From positions 1 through 8,180 of the forward strand of contig PSRL01000190.1 of assembly GCA_003176035.1 (NCBI GenBank): a DNA stretch of 8,180 nucleotides, read 5' to 3'. Source of the stretch: Verrucomicrobiota bacterium (GTDB lineage: Bacteria; Verrucomicrobiota; Verrucomicrobiia; Chthoniobacterales; Xiphinematobacteraceae). Within the stretch, counting starts at the first letter, position 1; each line of letters begins with the position of its first letter. The translations under genes and the position numbers were made by a program. The notes below the pieces were generated by a model, which was not told where the DNA came from, made no database searches, and worked only from the letters and a program-made list of their open reading frames with translations. Positions 1-6,311 of this stretch are shown here, piece after piece.

Positions 1-16
1 GTGGTACTTGATTGAT

Positions 17-274
17 TCACTTTTGGTCAAAAGGCTGGAGTGATACTTTGCCCTCCAAGTCGCATGTTACCATGCGAATCCTTTGTTCGGCACTGTCTAG
101 TTGCCCCTGACAGAATTTTACCAGCTTCACGCCCTCTTCATAAGAGGTAATGAGGGTGTCGAGCGAGAGTTTTTCCGATTCCATCGTTTGGACAATTTCT
201 TCAAGGCGTTGCATCGCTTTTTCCAGAGACTGAGGGGGTGAAGCGGGATCGGGGGACGGGTGGGGATCGGTCAT
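17..274 (-). CDS. xseB: Exodeoxyribonuclease VII small subunit
   Basis: Small subunit of exonuclease VII, which with the large subunit XseA degrades single-stranded DNA to short oligonucleotides in the cytoplasm, in repair and recombination. The 85-residue product has the usual XseB length. After a Pro/Ser-rich head (about residues 4-15) comes the family core, roughly residues 16-70: an amphipathic helical hairpin with the signatures LEEIVQTMESEKLSLD and SYEEGVKLVKFCQ. It starts at an ATG (272-274) and ends with TGA. No Shine-Dalgarno sequence lies upstream; there is a run of seven T (plus strand) instead. xseA is not visible. The gene upstream on the same strand is an NtrC-type regulator 82 bases away with no clear terminator between them, so the two may share a transcript. 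Identification is by family pattern and is secure. Confidence 0.93.
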   Translation of the reverse strand: MTDPHPSPDPASPPQSLEKAMQRLEEIVQTMESEKLSLDTLITSYEEGVKLVKFCQGQLDSAEQRIRMVTCDLEGKVSLQPFDQK

Positions 275-321
275 AGTAAGGTTTTTTTAGAAGCGGAACA
301 ATTAGGGAACGAAACTTTTTT

Positions 322-350
322 GCATCGGAGGTGCTATAAGAACCGGATGC
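322..350. other. Imperfect inverted repeat between regulator gene and xseB
   Basis: GCATCGG (322-328) faces CCGGATGC (343-350): seven pairs with one bulged base and a 14-base loop. Read on the minus strand, the hairpin is followed by an A-rich run, not a U-tract, so it does not look like an intrinsic terminator. It could be a processing or attenuation hairpin in a regulator-xseB transcript, or chance. Confidence 0.3.
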
Positions 351-356
351 GACCGT

Positions 357-1733
357 TCAATGATGTGGCCTTCCAGTCTCTTGGAGACGTCGATACAGGG
401 TGCGTCGGCTGATGCCAAGCTTTTGAGCAGCTTTGCTACGGTTTCCTCCACATTCTTCCAACGCCCGGAGGATGAGATGCTGTTCGGTATCACGGAGGTT
501 TAAAATGTCCGGCGGTTGGCGGGGGGATGGCGAGGCTGAAACAGCCAAAATTTTCAGGCCGGATCGGATATGGGCCGGAAGGTCTTTCGGCAGGATGGCG
601 GGGCTATTACTCATGACAACGCCATGTTCAATGGCAGCCCGCAGTTCTCTCACGTTTCCCGGCCACTCGTAATTGAGCAGGCAAGTGAGAGCTGCATCAG
701 CAATTTTTTTTATGGATTTTCCATTTTCCTGGCAGGATTCTCTTACAAATGCTTGGGCTAATAGCGGAATATCTTCTTTGCGAGCCCGGAGCGGCGGCAA
801 GGCAATTTGAACCACATTCAATCGGAAAAACAGGTCCTCACGAAATTTGCCCTCGCCAGCCATTTTAGATAAGTTTTTGTTAGTGGCTGTGATCAAGCGC
901 ACATCGGCTTTTAAGGTTTGATTGCCTCCCACGCGTTCAAAGGTCCGTTCTCCCAGAACCCTCAAAATTTTCACCTGAGTATTGGCATCGATTTCCCCGA
1001 TTTCATCCAAGAATAATGTCCCTCCGGAGGCCTGTTCAAAACGACCTATACGTCTTTCGGTGGCTCCGGTAAACGCCCCTTTTTCATGTCCAAATAGTTC
1101 ACTTTCCAGTAATTGGGGAGAAAGGGAAGCGCAATGAACGGCAACAAATCGCGCAGAGGCGCGGGGACTCAATCGGTGGATGGCGCGAGCTACCAGCTCC
1201 TTGCCAGTTCCGCTTTCTCCCAACACCAGCACGGCAGCGCGAGAGGGGGCGACTTGCCGAATGGTTTCCATTACGGTACTGATCGCCGGAGATGCCCCAA
1301 TCATGTTGTCCAAGCCAAATTTGCGTTCCACTTGTTGCCGCAGTTCCCGGTTTTCTTTGGTGGTCTCTCTCTCTCGTAAGCCGCGTTTAATGAGGAGTTC
1401 CAGGCGTTCGAGATTTACCGGTTTGGTAACAAAGTCATAAGCCCCTCGTTTCATGGCTTCCACAGCAACGTCCACTGTGCCGTAGGCCGTCATCATGATA
1501 CACAGGGGAGGGTGGGAAAGTTTTAGGGCACTTTCCAAAAGTTGCATGCCATTTTCTGCGCCCAATTTGAGATCTGTGATCAAAACGTCGGTGGGATCGT
1601 CTCGCAGGATTGCGAGGGCACCTTCCACATTTCCGGCAACGGCAACTTCAAATGCCTCGTCGAAAGAAGCACGCAGACCCTCCCGCGTGTTCTTTTCGTC
1701 ATCAACGATGAGAAGAGTGGGTTTGGAAAACAT
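357..1733 (-). CDS. Sigma-54-dependent response regulator, NtrC/AtoC family
   Basis: Two-component response regulator that activates RNA polymerase carrying sigma-54. With the ATG at 1731-1733 it has 458 residues in three domains. The receiver (about 5-120) has the acidic pair D11/D12, phospho-acceptor D54, T82 and K104. The AAA+ domain (about 143-370) has Walker A GESGTGKE at 172-179, the sigma-54-contacting GAFTGA loop at 219-224, Walker B GGTLFLDE at 237-244 and the arginine-finger region FREDLFFRLNV at 297-307. A Fis-type helix-turn-helix follows at about 429-451. An in-frame TTG at 1790 would add 19 residues of non-receiver sequence, so I prefer the ATG, which opens directly on the receiver fold. 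AGGA lies upstream but about 15 bases away. No sensor kinase is in the window, so the signal and target genes are unknown. A run of eight A in the coding strand (704-711) sits in the central-domain tail. Confidence 0.93.
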   Translation of the reverse strand: MFSKPTLLIVDDEKNTREGLRASFDEAFEVAVAGNVEGALAILRDDPTDVLITDLKLGAENGMQLLESALKLSHPPLCIMMTAYGTVDVAVEAMKRGAYDFVTKPVNLERLELLIKRGLRERETTKENRELRQQVERKFGLDNMIGASPAISTVMETIRQVAPSRAAVLVLGESGTGKELVARAIHRLSPRASARFVAVHCASLSPQLLESELFGHEKGAFTGATERRIGRFEQASGGTLFLDEIGEIDANTQVKILRVLGERTFERVGGNQTLKADVRLITATNKNLSKMAGEGKFREDLFFRLNVVQIALPPLRARKEDIPLLAQAFVRESCQENGKSIKKIADAALTCLLNYEWPGNVRELRAAIEHGVVMSNSPAILPKDLPAHIRSGLKILAVSASPSPRQPPDILNLRDTEQHLILRALEECGGNRSKAAQKLGISRRTLYRRLQETGRPHH

Positions 1734-1833
1734 GAATGGCTTTATCCGTTCCTCGCAAAGAGTTGTAGGCGAAGGCGGCTCTGTTTGCAATGATGGGCTT
1801 CCGGAGTATTTGGTTTCGTGTTGGCGTCAAGCC

Positions 1834-1845
1834 CGGCAGCTGCCG
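1834..1845. promoter_or_regulatory. 12-bp perfect palindrome upstream of the regulator gene
   Basis: CGGCAGCTGCCG is fully self-complementary and lies about 100 bases upstream of the regulator's ATG, a common distance for an operator or activator site. On the minus strand the same bases fall within a weak sigma-54-like pattern: GG and GC are spaced as in a -24/-12 element, but the usual TT before GC is missing. A TTGACG sequence, like a sigma-70 -35 box, adjoins on the minus strand (1825-1830) without a good -10. The position suggests autoregulation, but this is speculative. Confidence 0.25.
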
Positions 1846-1955
1846 AACCGGGGTTAAAAGGCCGATGTCGTGGATGGCTTATTAGTCAGTCGACATTTGT
1901 TTTTCGGAAGCTCCCAGAAGTCGGGGGACAACAAAAATATACTGATTTACAGGAA

Positions 1956-1971
1956 CTTAAGGACTTAAGGA
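1956..1971. repeat. Tandem direct repeat, two copies of CTTAAGGA
   Basis: Two exact adjacent 8-base copies, each containing the palindrome CTTAAG, directly precede the GC-rich structured patch. Two copies are too few to assign a function; it could be a protein-binding repeat or chance. Confidence 0.4.
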
Positions 1972-2176
1972 TCGAAAGCCCGAGCTTGTGAGCTGGCGAG
2001 GTACCGAGCAGCCCGGCAAAAGCGGGGGGCTACATCGCGCATGCCTTTGAAGCCTTTTCTCCGAGAGGTCTGGTAACCGGAGAATTGAAGTGAGGGCCTG
2101 TATCGACGGAGAAAGTATTTAAGCGTTCTTCCGGTACAGCTGCAAGGCCATTGAATTCCTCTTTGATTTCAATGCG

Positions 2177-2908
2177 TCAAACTTTTTGTCGAGTCGCACT
2201 TAAAACAATTTCTCGCACACACACATTCTGTGGCTGATTGTAAGCATAACTAATTGCATTTGCCACATCTTCAGCGACCAGCACGTCGCTGACTTCTTTT
2301 TTCCACTCTTGATAACCTTTTTTAATCGCGTCGTCGGCAGCGCGGCTAAGGAGTTCCGTTTCAACAGCACCTGGTGCAATTGTGATGACTCGCACGTTGT
2401 GAGCAGAGAGTTCCTCACGAAGATTTTCTGAAAGGCCATGAACCGCGAATTTTGTGGCAGTATATACGGCATATTTTGGGAAAGTCTTTTTTCCGGAGAT
2501 TGAACTGACATTAAAAATGGTCCCCCTTCTGCGCTGAATCATTCCGGATGCGACAGCGTGAATTCCGTTTAACAACCCCTTTATGTTGATATCAATCATT
2601 TTATCCCATTCGCCGGGATCTTGCTTTGCAAGCTCATCTAAAAACAAAACACCCGCATTGTTCACTATCGCATCGACGGGCCCAAATTTCTCTTCCGCCG
2701 CTCGGACAGCCTCAACAAGTTGATTGCGATCTCGCACGTCTATGGAACGGCAAAGCGTGTTTGGTAGGCCCAGAGCTTCCATCGTTTCAGTGCGTCTTGC
2801 CAGCAGTAAAAGCGAATGGCCTTGTTTTCCAAATAGCTCGGCTGTGGCCTTGCCAATTCCGGCACTGGCACCAGTAATTACAATGAGTGGTTTTACGGTG
2901 GGGTTCAT
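2177..2908 (-). CDS. Short-chain dehydrogenase/reductase, YdfG-like, NADP(H) type
   Basis: Cytoplasmic classical SDR oxidoreductase of 243 residues, close to the usual 250. From the ATG at 2906-2908 it shows the dinucleotide-binding motif TGASAGIG (12-19), basic residues R38/R39 after the second strand that favour NADP(H), the NNAG motif (83-86), active-site N108, and the catalytic set S136, Y149 and K153 in YxxxK. The C-terminal TRQKV ending resembles the YdfG/serine 3-dehydrogenase-like group, which reduces small hydroxy acids or malonic semialdehyde. The substrate cannot be read from sequence. An in-frame TTG three codons upstream is possible, but neither start has a Shine-Dalgarno sequence. 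It is alone in its transcription unit as far as visible. Its upstream region carries a promoter-like element and a nine-G tract that may affect expression. The fold is certain and the substrate class is weakly inferred. Confidence 0.92.
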   Translation of the reverse strand: MNPTVKPLIVITGASAGIGKATAELFGKQGHSLLLLARRTETMEALGLPNTLCRSIDVRDRNQLVEAVRAAEEKFGPVDAIVNNAGVLFLDELAKQDPGEWDKMIDINIKGLLNGIHAVASGMIQRRRGTIFNVSSISGKKTFPKYAVYTATKFAVHGLSENLREELSAHNVRVITIAPGAVETELLSRAADDAIKKGYQEWKKEVSDVLVAEDVANAISYAYNQPQNVCVREIVLSATRQKV

Positions 2909-2987
2909 AGTGGACAATAGGAAAGAGATTTTGAGGATTCAGCGCAAAGCTCGGTGCTCACAATGGACCACAGCCCGCATGCGCGGC

Positions 2988-2996
2988 GGGGGGGGG
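2988..2996. repeat. Homopolymer of nine G (C on the minus strand)
   Basis: An uninterrupted nine-base G run lies about 80 bases upstream of the dehydrogenase ATG, between that start and the promoter-like element at 3029-3057. Tracts of this length slip during replication, and in several bacteria they alter expression of the neighbouring gene. Here only the tract and its position are seen; variability is inferred. Confidence 0.6.
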
Positions 2997-3028
2997 ATTG
3001 AGAAGGTTATCTTCCCTCTGCCTCTATT

Positions 3029-3057
3029 ATTATAATGGGAAGAACATTGACACAAGA
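3029..3057 (-). promoter_or_regulatory. Possible sigma-70-type promoter of the dehydrogenase gene
   Basis: On the minus strand a perfect -10 hexamer TATAAT (3029-3034) lies about 120 bases upstream of the dehydrogenase start. The -35 is poor: TCTTGT at 17-base spacing (3052-3057) or TTGTGT at 15-base spacing (3050-3055). A second overlapping TATAAT reads on the plus strand (3031-3036), but no plus-strand gene follows, so the minus-strand reading is preferred. Confidence 0.35.
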
Positions 3058-3164
3058 CGATTTTAATTCACGGCAGGCAGCAGCTGCAGACTGAACATGG
3101 GACAAAAAGGCCGCAACCACATGGCAATTTTTTGCAATATGTAACTAATTAATTAAAAAATTTT

Positions 3165-4763
3165 CTAAATTCTGGACCTACGCACCCAATAAAATGCGCC
3201 ACAATGGAATGCAGCGACAATGCCAGTGAGGAGCAACGCCGAGACAGCAAAGATATTTCCAAAACGGGCATAAAATGTGGGCGTGGGATTCGTGGGTATC
3301 TGTAGCTCCCCGACAAGGATGCCAGAGCCAAATGTGCCATCCTGAGGATCGCTTAACTGTTGTGTGACATACCCGAACCGGTCAATAAAGCATGTCACGC
3401 CGGTATTGGCGCAGCGAACCATAGGGAGCTTAAATTCTGCAGTACGGAAAACGGCATTTGCTAAATGCTGCTCCGAACCGGCGGACCGCTTAAACCAACC
3501 GTCATTGGTCATCACAGCGAAGAAGCTGGCTTTTTTTAAGACAAAAAGGCGGGCGAGGCTTCCGAGCGTGTCCTCAAAACAGATGAGAGGCGCGATTCGA
3601 AGGGGAACGGATTGCATGGAAAAAACAACTGGTTCGGAACCCGGTGTAAAGTCATTGGGAATCAAGGTACCAACGGCCCATGCAAAAATGGGAAATGAGT
3701 GCCGGAGAGGGATATATTCTCCGAAGGGAACCAAATGAATTTTGGAATAGAGTTGAATATTCTGACCGTGTTCAGTGAATAAAACCGCCGAATTAAAACT
3801 TTGATCACCCTGAAAATGAATCGTACCCAAAAGGAAATCGCCAGGGAAGCTCTGAGCCAGATTTTGTATCATACCGCGGTCCCGATCATCTAGCAACGCA
3901 GGGTGGGGGGTAGCCGCTTCCGGCCAAATCAGAAGTTGAGGCCGTAGCCGGATCGCAGCCTGGCTCTTTGTCCGATAGTTTTCAAGGATGGCTTCATCAA
4001 ATGCGGGGTCCCATTTTAAGACTTGTGGAACGGCTGCCTGAACGCAGGCGATTCGAGTGGAAATGAGCTTCGCAGGGGCATGGGACATGATCTGCCGGAG
4101 GCCATAAAGAAAGGCGCCCGCAGTCAGCAGCAATGTCAATGTGAAGTCCCAATGTGGGCGAACACCATAGTGTCGAATCTCCAAGATCAGTCGCCGAATA
4201 GTCATTACGAGAATCAGGTTGATCATGATGATGAGGAAAGAGACCCCATAGACGCCGGTGATGTCTGCAATTTGGATGAGAGGAACCACGTGGTGAAGAG
4301 CCACGCCCTGCGCATTCCAACCAAAACCAGTAAATAAAAGGCCGCGCAGCCATTCCAATGCGGCCCACGCTCCGGCCCCTAAGGCGGCCCGATAGAGATT
4401 ATTCCAGGAATTGAGCCAAATCCGGTTGTCGGTGGAGTCTTGTTGGCGTGGCATCCCAACTGTCCCTACAAACAGCGCCCAAAGAGCGGGATAAACGCTG
4501 AGGCCAAATCCTAAGAGTAGCCATCCTCCAGTAGTGACTTCATGGAGCCAGAAAAGGGAAATCCAAAAAAAAGAGAGACCCGCAAGATAGCCTAAGGCAA
4601 ATAGCTTAAATAAATTGTGCTTGCCGAGGTGCCCAAACCATAAGGCTGAAATGAGCGGAGTCCAAGCGACCCAACAGATCCAGGTAAAATTTGCCGGTGG
4701 AAAAGCCAATGTGGCCAATGTTCCACTGAGGAGTGCCAGAAAGAAACTGAGCCAAATATTCAT
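3165..4763 (-). CDS. lnt: Apolipoprotein N-acyltransferase
   Basis: Inner-membrane enzyme that adds the third acyl chain, taken from phospholipid, to the N-terminal cysteine of lipoproteins, the last maturation step before Lol-dependent sorting. The product has 532 residues (E. coli Lnt has 512). The N-terminal half has about seven hydrophobic segments between residues 1 and 222. A periplasmic nitrilase domain follows at about 235-490, with the Glu-Lys-Cys triad visible as E282 (IWPEAATP), K341 (YSKIHLVPFGEY) and C395 (LICFED), plus E349 in FGEY. A last membrane segment lies at about 503-524. The ATG at 4761-4763 opens directly on the first membrane helix, as expected. No Shine-Dalgarno sequence is seen. 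An eight-A run (plus strand 4565-4572) lies in the coding sequence. It is transcribed away from the chaperone gene. All key residues are present, so the enzyme should be active. Confidence 0.96.
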   Translation of the reverse strand: MNIWLSFFLALLSGTLATLAFPPANFTWICWVAWTPLISALWFGHLGKHNLFKLFALGYLAGLSFFWISLFWLHEVTTGGWLLLGFGLSVYPALWALFVGTVGMPRQQDSTDNRIWLNSWNNLYRAALGAGAWAALEWLRGLLFTGFGWNAQGVALHHVVPLIQIADITGVYGVSFLIIMINLILVMTIRRLILEIRHYGVRPHWDFTLTLLLTAGAFLYGLRQIMSHAPAKLISTRIACVQAAVPQVLKWDPAFDEAILENYRTKSQAAIRLRPQLLIWPEAATPHPALLDDRDRGMIQNLAQSFPGDFLLGTIHFQGDQSFNSAVLFTEHGQNIQLYSKIHLVPFGEYIPLRHSFPIFAWAVGTLIPNDFTPGSEPVVFSMQSVPLRIAPLICFEDTLGSLARLFVLKKASFFAVMTNDGWFKRSAGSEQHLANAVFRTAEFKLPMVRCANTGVTCFIDRFGYVTQQLSDPQDGTFGSGILVGELQIPTNPTPTFYARFGNIFAVSALLLTGIVAAFHCGAFYWVRRSRI

Positions 4764-5079
4764 CGTGCGCCGTGAGACGATCAGTCCTTGAGATTGCTTG
4801 CAAGCATTGCTTTGGAACGAACCATAATAGGTAGAATTTCCCCTATTTTGAGTCTCGTGGCTACTGCATTAGTGGAGCAATTACATAGGCAAATACAACC
4901 TCATGATTTCACGTACGTTGCACCTTCGCCTTCCCCGTTTTCCCAGCCTATGGATGCTGTTTTCTTGCATCCCCTTGCGACAAGAGATCGTTCAAAAACA
5001 GCGCCGGGAGGAGGAAGCTTCCGGGCTGTAAAGAGTCACTTTCAACCTCATCCCTACTAATTACTGACATATCCAATTT
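4764..5079. other. Divergent intergenic region between lnt and the chaperone gene
   Basis: These 316 bases must hold the promoters for two divergent genes, but I find no convincing -35/-10 pair for either. On the plus strand one frame stays open from a TTG at 4788 to a TAA at 5060 (90 codons), ending 19 bases before the chaperone ATG. Its translation is rich in Pro, His and Ser with no recognisable motif and no ribosome binding site, so I do not call it a gene with confidence. GGGAGGAGG at about 5007-5015 is purine-rich, but no start codon lies at a useful distance after it. Confidence 0.4.
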
Positions 5080-5547
5080 ATGACTGTGCAAGAATTACTC
5101 CGTGACCTTGGGCACGAAATGGGGCTAGGCCCTCTCCAATTGAACTCGGAACGGGCCTGCCGTGTTCTTTGCGATGATTGTTTTGATATTACTATCGAAT
5201 TTTCTGCGACAAATGACATCTGTTACATCCATTCCTTTATTGGCTTGGCTGAAGACTATGATGCCAAGATCCTTTATCCGACTCTCTTGGATGCGAATGT
5301 GCTAGGTCGCGGTACCGGCGGGGCGTCGTTTGGCTGCGACGCCGAAAGCGGAGACATCATTCTCTCTCGCTTTTTTGATTTGGAAGACCTCACCTTTTCC
5401 AAATTCAAGATAGCTTTCCAGGAGTTTCTCAATTACGTGGAGTATTGGACGGATCGACTCGAAAAAGGGAACTTGGTCTTAGAAAGTAATCTTATGATCA
5501 AACCGGGTCAGGCCGTAGCAACGCACGGAACGAAGAAGGAAAGGTAA
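5080..5547 (+). CDS. CesT-family type III secretion chaperone-like protein
   Basis: A 155-residue small acidic cytoplasmic protein with the layout of class I type III secretion chaperones (CesT/SycE fold), which bind secreted effectors as homodimers and hold their N-terminal region ready for export. Visible are an N-terminal helix (ELLRDLGHEMGLGPLQL, 5-21), a beta strand pair (about 28-42 and 46-55), the helix with LLDANVLGRGTGGASFGCD (69-87) that resembles the family's Leu-x-x-Asn then Gly-rich turn, a strand GDIILSRFF (91-99), and a C-terminal helix with YWTDRLEKG (122-130). The last 25 residues extend past the fold. It starts at ATG 5080 without a Shine-Dalgarno sequence. The next gene, 57 bases downstream on the same strand, could encode its client. 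No secretion apparatus gene is nearby, so the role may instead be a general one. Fold is likely; function is inferred. Confidence 0.75.
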   Translation: MTVQELLRDLGHEMGLGPLQLNSERACRVLCDDCFDITIEFSATNDICYIHSFIGLAEDYDAKILYPTLLDANVLGRGTGGASFGCDAESGDIILSRFFDLEDLTFSKFKIAFQEFLNYVEYWTDRLEKGNLVLESNLMIKPGQAVATHGTKKER

Positions 5548-5604
5548 TTAACTATATAAACTTCAATAAGTAATAAATAAAACGATCAAGTCCTTGAAGA
5601 TAAA

Positions 5605-6177
5605 GTGAAAAAAGAAACAAAACTCCCGTCCAAGCAATCTCCCGCTTTGGGAGCAAAAATTCAGAAAATGTTTTCTCCATGGCTGGAAAGCCCCTTTTGG
5701 ATGCCCGAAAGCATGAGTGCTCGCTTGCAATCCAAAGGGGAAACGCTTTTCGCAACGCGCGATCTCCCCATTATCCCGCAGCATACGGAGGTGTATGTTC
5801 AGGAAGCCCTTCACTGGAGCACCAGTAATTATTTGATCATTGGAGTCATGGCCAGCGCGGACCAAGGCAAAGAGTTTATTTATTATCTTTTGCGGAAACC
5901 GGTCGCATTATTTATTCAAAGACCGTACCTTAAAGAGGAAGTGGTTGGAGCAAAGAAGCTTATTGATGAATTTGTAAACCTCAGTCTGGAAGCGACGGGC
6001 CTGGGGCTTTTGGGAACCCGAGATCTTTTTATCCTCATGGATTCTGTTTCTGCCGGCACCAGATGGAGTCATGTGCCGCCTGAAACCGAATTTGCGGATG
6101 TCATCTGGCAGATTGGAGAAAATCCCATAGAGGAAGCCTTGGACTTTTTGAATCCAGGTCTGCTGAGATCTCAGTAA
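5605..6177 (+). CDS. Unrecognised 190-residue protein following the chaperone gene
   Basis: I do not recognise a family. With the GTG start at 5605 the protein has 190 residues; an ATG at residue 22 (5668) is an alternative start that would drop a Lys/Ser/Gln-rich head. There is no signal peptide or clear membrane helix, although hydrophobic strand-like segments alternate with charged ones: YLIIGVMA (75-82), EFIYYLLRKPVALFI (89-103), LGLLGTRDLFILMDSVSAG (140-158). The predicted picture is a compact cytoplasmic alpha/beta protein with a tryptophan-rich N-terminal part (FSPWLESPFW, 23-32). It lies 57 bases after the CesT-like gene on the same strand with no terminator between them, so an operon is likely. 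The polar head of about 20 residues would suit a secretion or chaperone-binding signal, which is speculation. A strong hairpin follows its stop codon. Confidence 0.8.
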   Translation: MKKETKLPSKQSPALGAKIQKMFSPWLESPFWMPESMSARLQSKGETLFATRDLPIIPQHTEVYVQEALHWSTSNYLIIGVMASADQGKEFIYYLLRKPVALFIQRPYLKEEVVGAKKLIDEFVNLSLEATGLGLLGTRDLFILMDSVSAGTRWSHVPPETEFADVIWQIGENPIEEALDFLNPGLLRSQ

Positions 6178-6215
6178 AGGTCAAGCAATAGCGGATCGAG
6201 CTCTTGCCGCATTTT

Positions 6216-6249
6216 TGTGCCCCAGGGAGCCGGCAGGGTGGGGCGCACA
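6216..6249 (+). terminator. Strong GC-rich hairpin, candidate terminator
   Basis: GTGCCCCA (6217-6224) pairs with TGGGGCGCAC (6239-6248) with a two-base bulge, extended by a T-A pair. The loop contains the palindrome GCCGGC. It lies about 40 bases after the stop codon of the unrecognised gene. The following ATTAATTT is only a weak U-tract, so termination is probable but not certain. Confidence 0.45.
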
Positions 6250-6277
6250 TTAATTTAGGGCTTCTCAGCCTGCACGT

Positions 6278-6283
6278 TATATT
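6278..6283 (+). promoter_or_regulatory. Possible -10 element of the BsuPI-like gene
   Basis: TATATT lies about 30 bases upstream of the first ATG of the secreted-protein gene and just after the hairpin of the preceding gene, so a new transcription unit could begin here. No good -35 box is seen at 16-18 bases. Confidence 0.22.
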
Positions 6284-6311
6284 TAACTAGAAAACGCCCT
6301 GAAATGCTCTA

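Larger units (their letters stand above)
1734..2176. other. Gene-poor interval upstream of the regulator gene
   Basis: This stretch of 443 bases holds no convincing gene on either strand. It contains the presumed promoter region of the regulator gene (with a perfect palindrome at 1834-1845), a tandem repeat of CTTAAGGA (1956-1971) and a GC-rich patch able to form several small hairpins (1977-2031). A 48-codon open frame follows the dehydrogenase stop codon in the same frame, which is not longer than chance allows. No tRNA-like T-arm or transposase remnant was recognised. Confidence 0.6.
2909..3164. other. Intergenic region between lnt and the dehydrogenase gene
   Basis: There is no gene in these 256 bases. 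From left to right they hold the leader of the dehydrogenase gene with a palindrome CGCATGCG (2976-2983) directly beside a run of nine G (2988-2996), a TATAAT-rich stretch (about 3025-3036) and an AT-rich end next to the lnt stop codon. The small GCAA/TTGC inverted repeat at about 3124-3135 has only four pairs and no GC-rich terminator stem is evident for lnt. Confidence 0.55.

Noticed and set aside
1734..1790. N-terminal extension of the regulator from a TTG at 1790
   Set aside because: The 19 added residues match no receiver domain and the ATG at 1733 opens exactly at the receiver fold.
1495..1857. Plus-strand open frame of 120 codons opposite the regulator gene
   Set aside because: It is antisense to conserved receiver-domain codons and shows no protein motif, so it is a shadow of the real gene.
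2029..2176. Open frame of 48 codons directly after the dehydrogenase stop, in the same frame
   Set aside because: The dehydrogenase C-terminus (TRQKV) already looks complete, and an open run of this length after a stop codon is expected by chance about one time in ten.
3031..3036. Plus-strand TATAAT before the dehydrogenase/lnt gap
   Set aside because: No plus-strand gene follows for about two kilobases and no -35 element is present; the overlapping minus-strand TATAAT suits the dehydrogenase better.
3364..3738. Plus-strand open frame of 124 codons opposite lnt
   Set aside because: It overlaps the nitrilase domain codons of lnt in antisense and has no recognisable features.
4951..4971. Sigma-54-like TGG...TTGCAT pattern in the lnt-chaperone gap
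   Set aside because: The distance between GG and GC is 15 bases and not the required 12, so the element would not function as a -24/-12 promoter.
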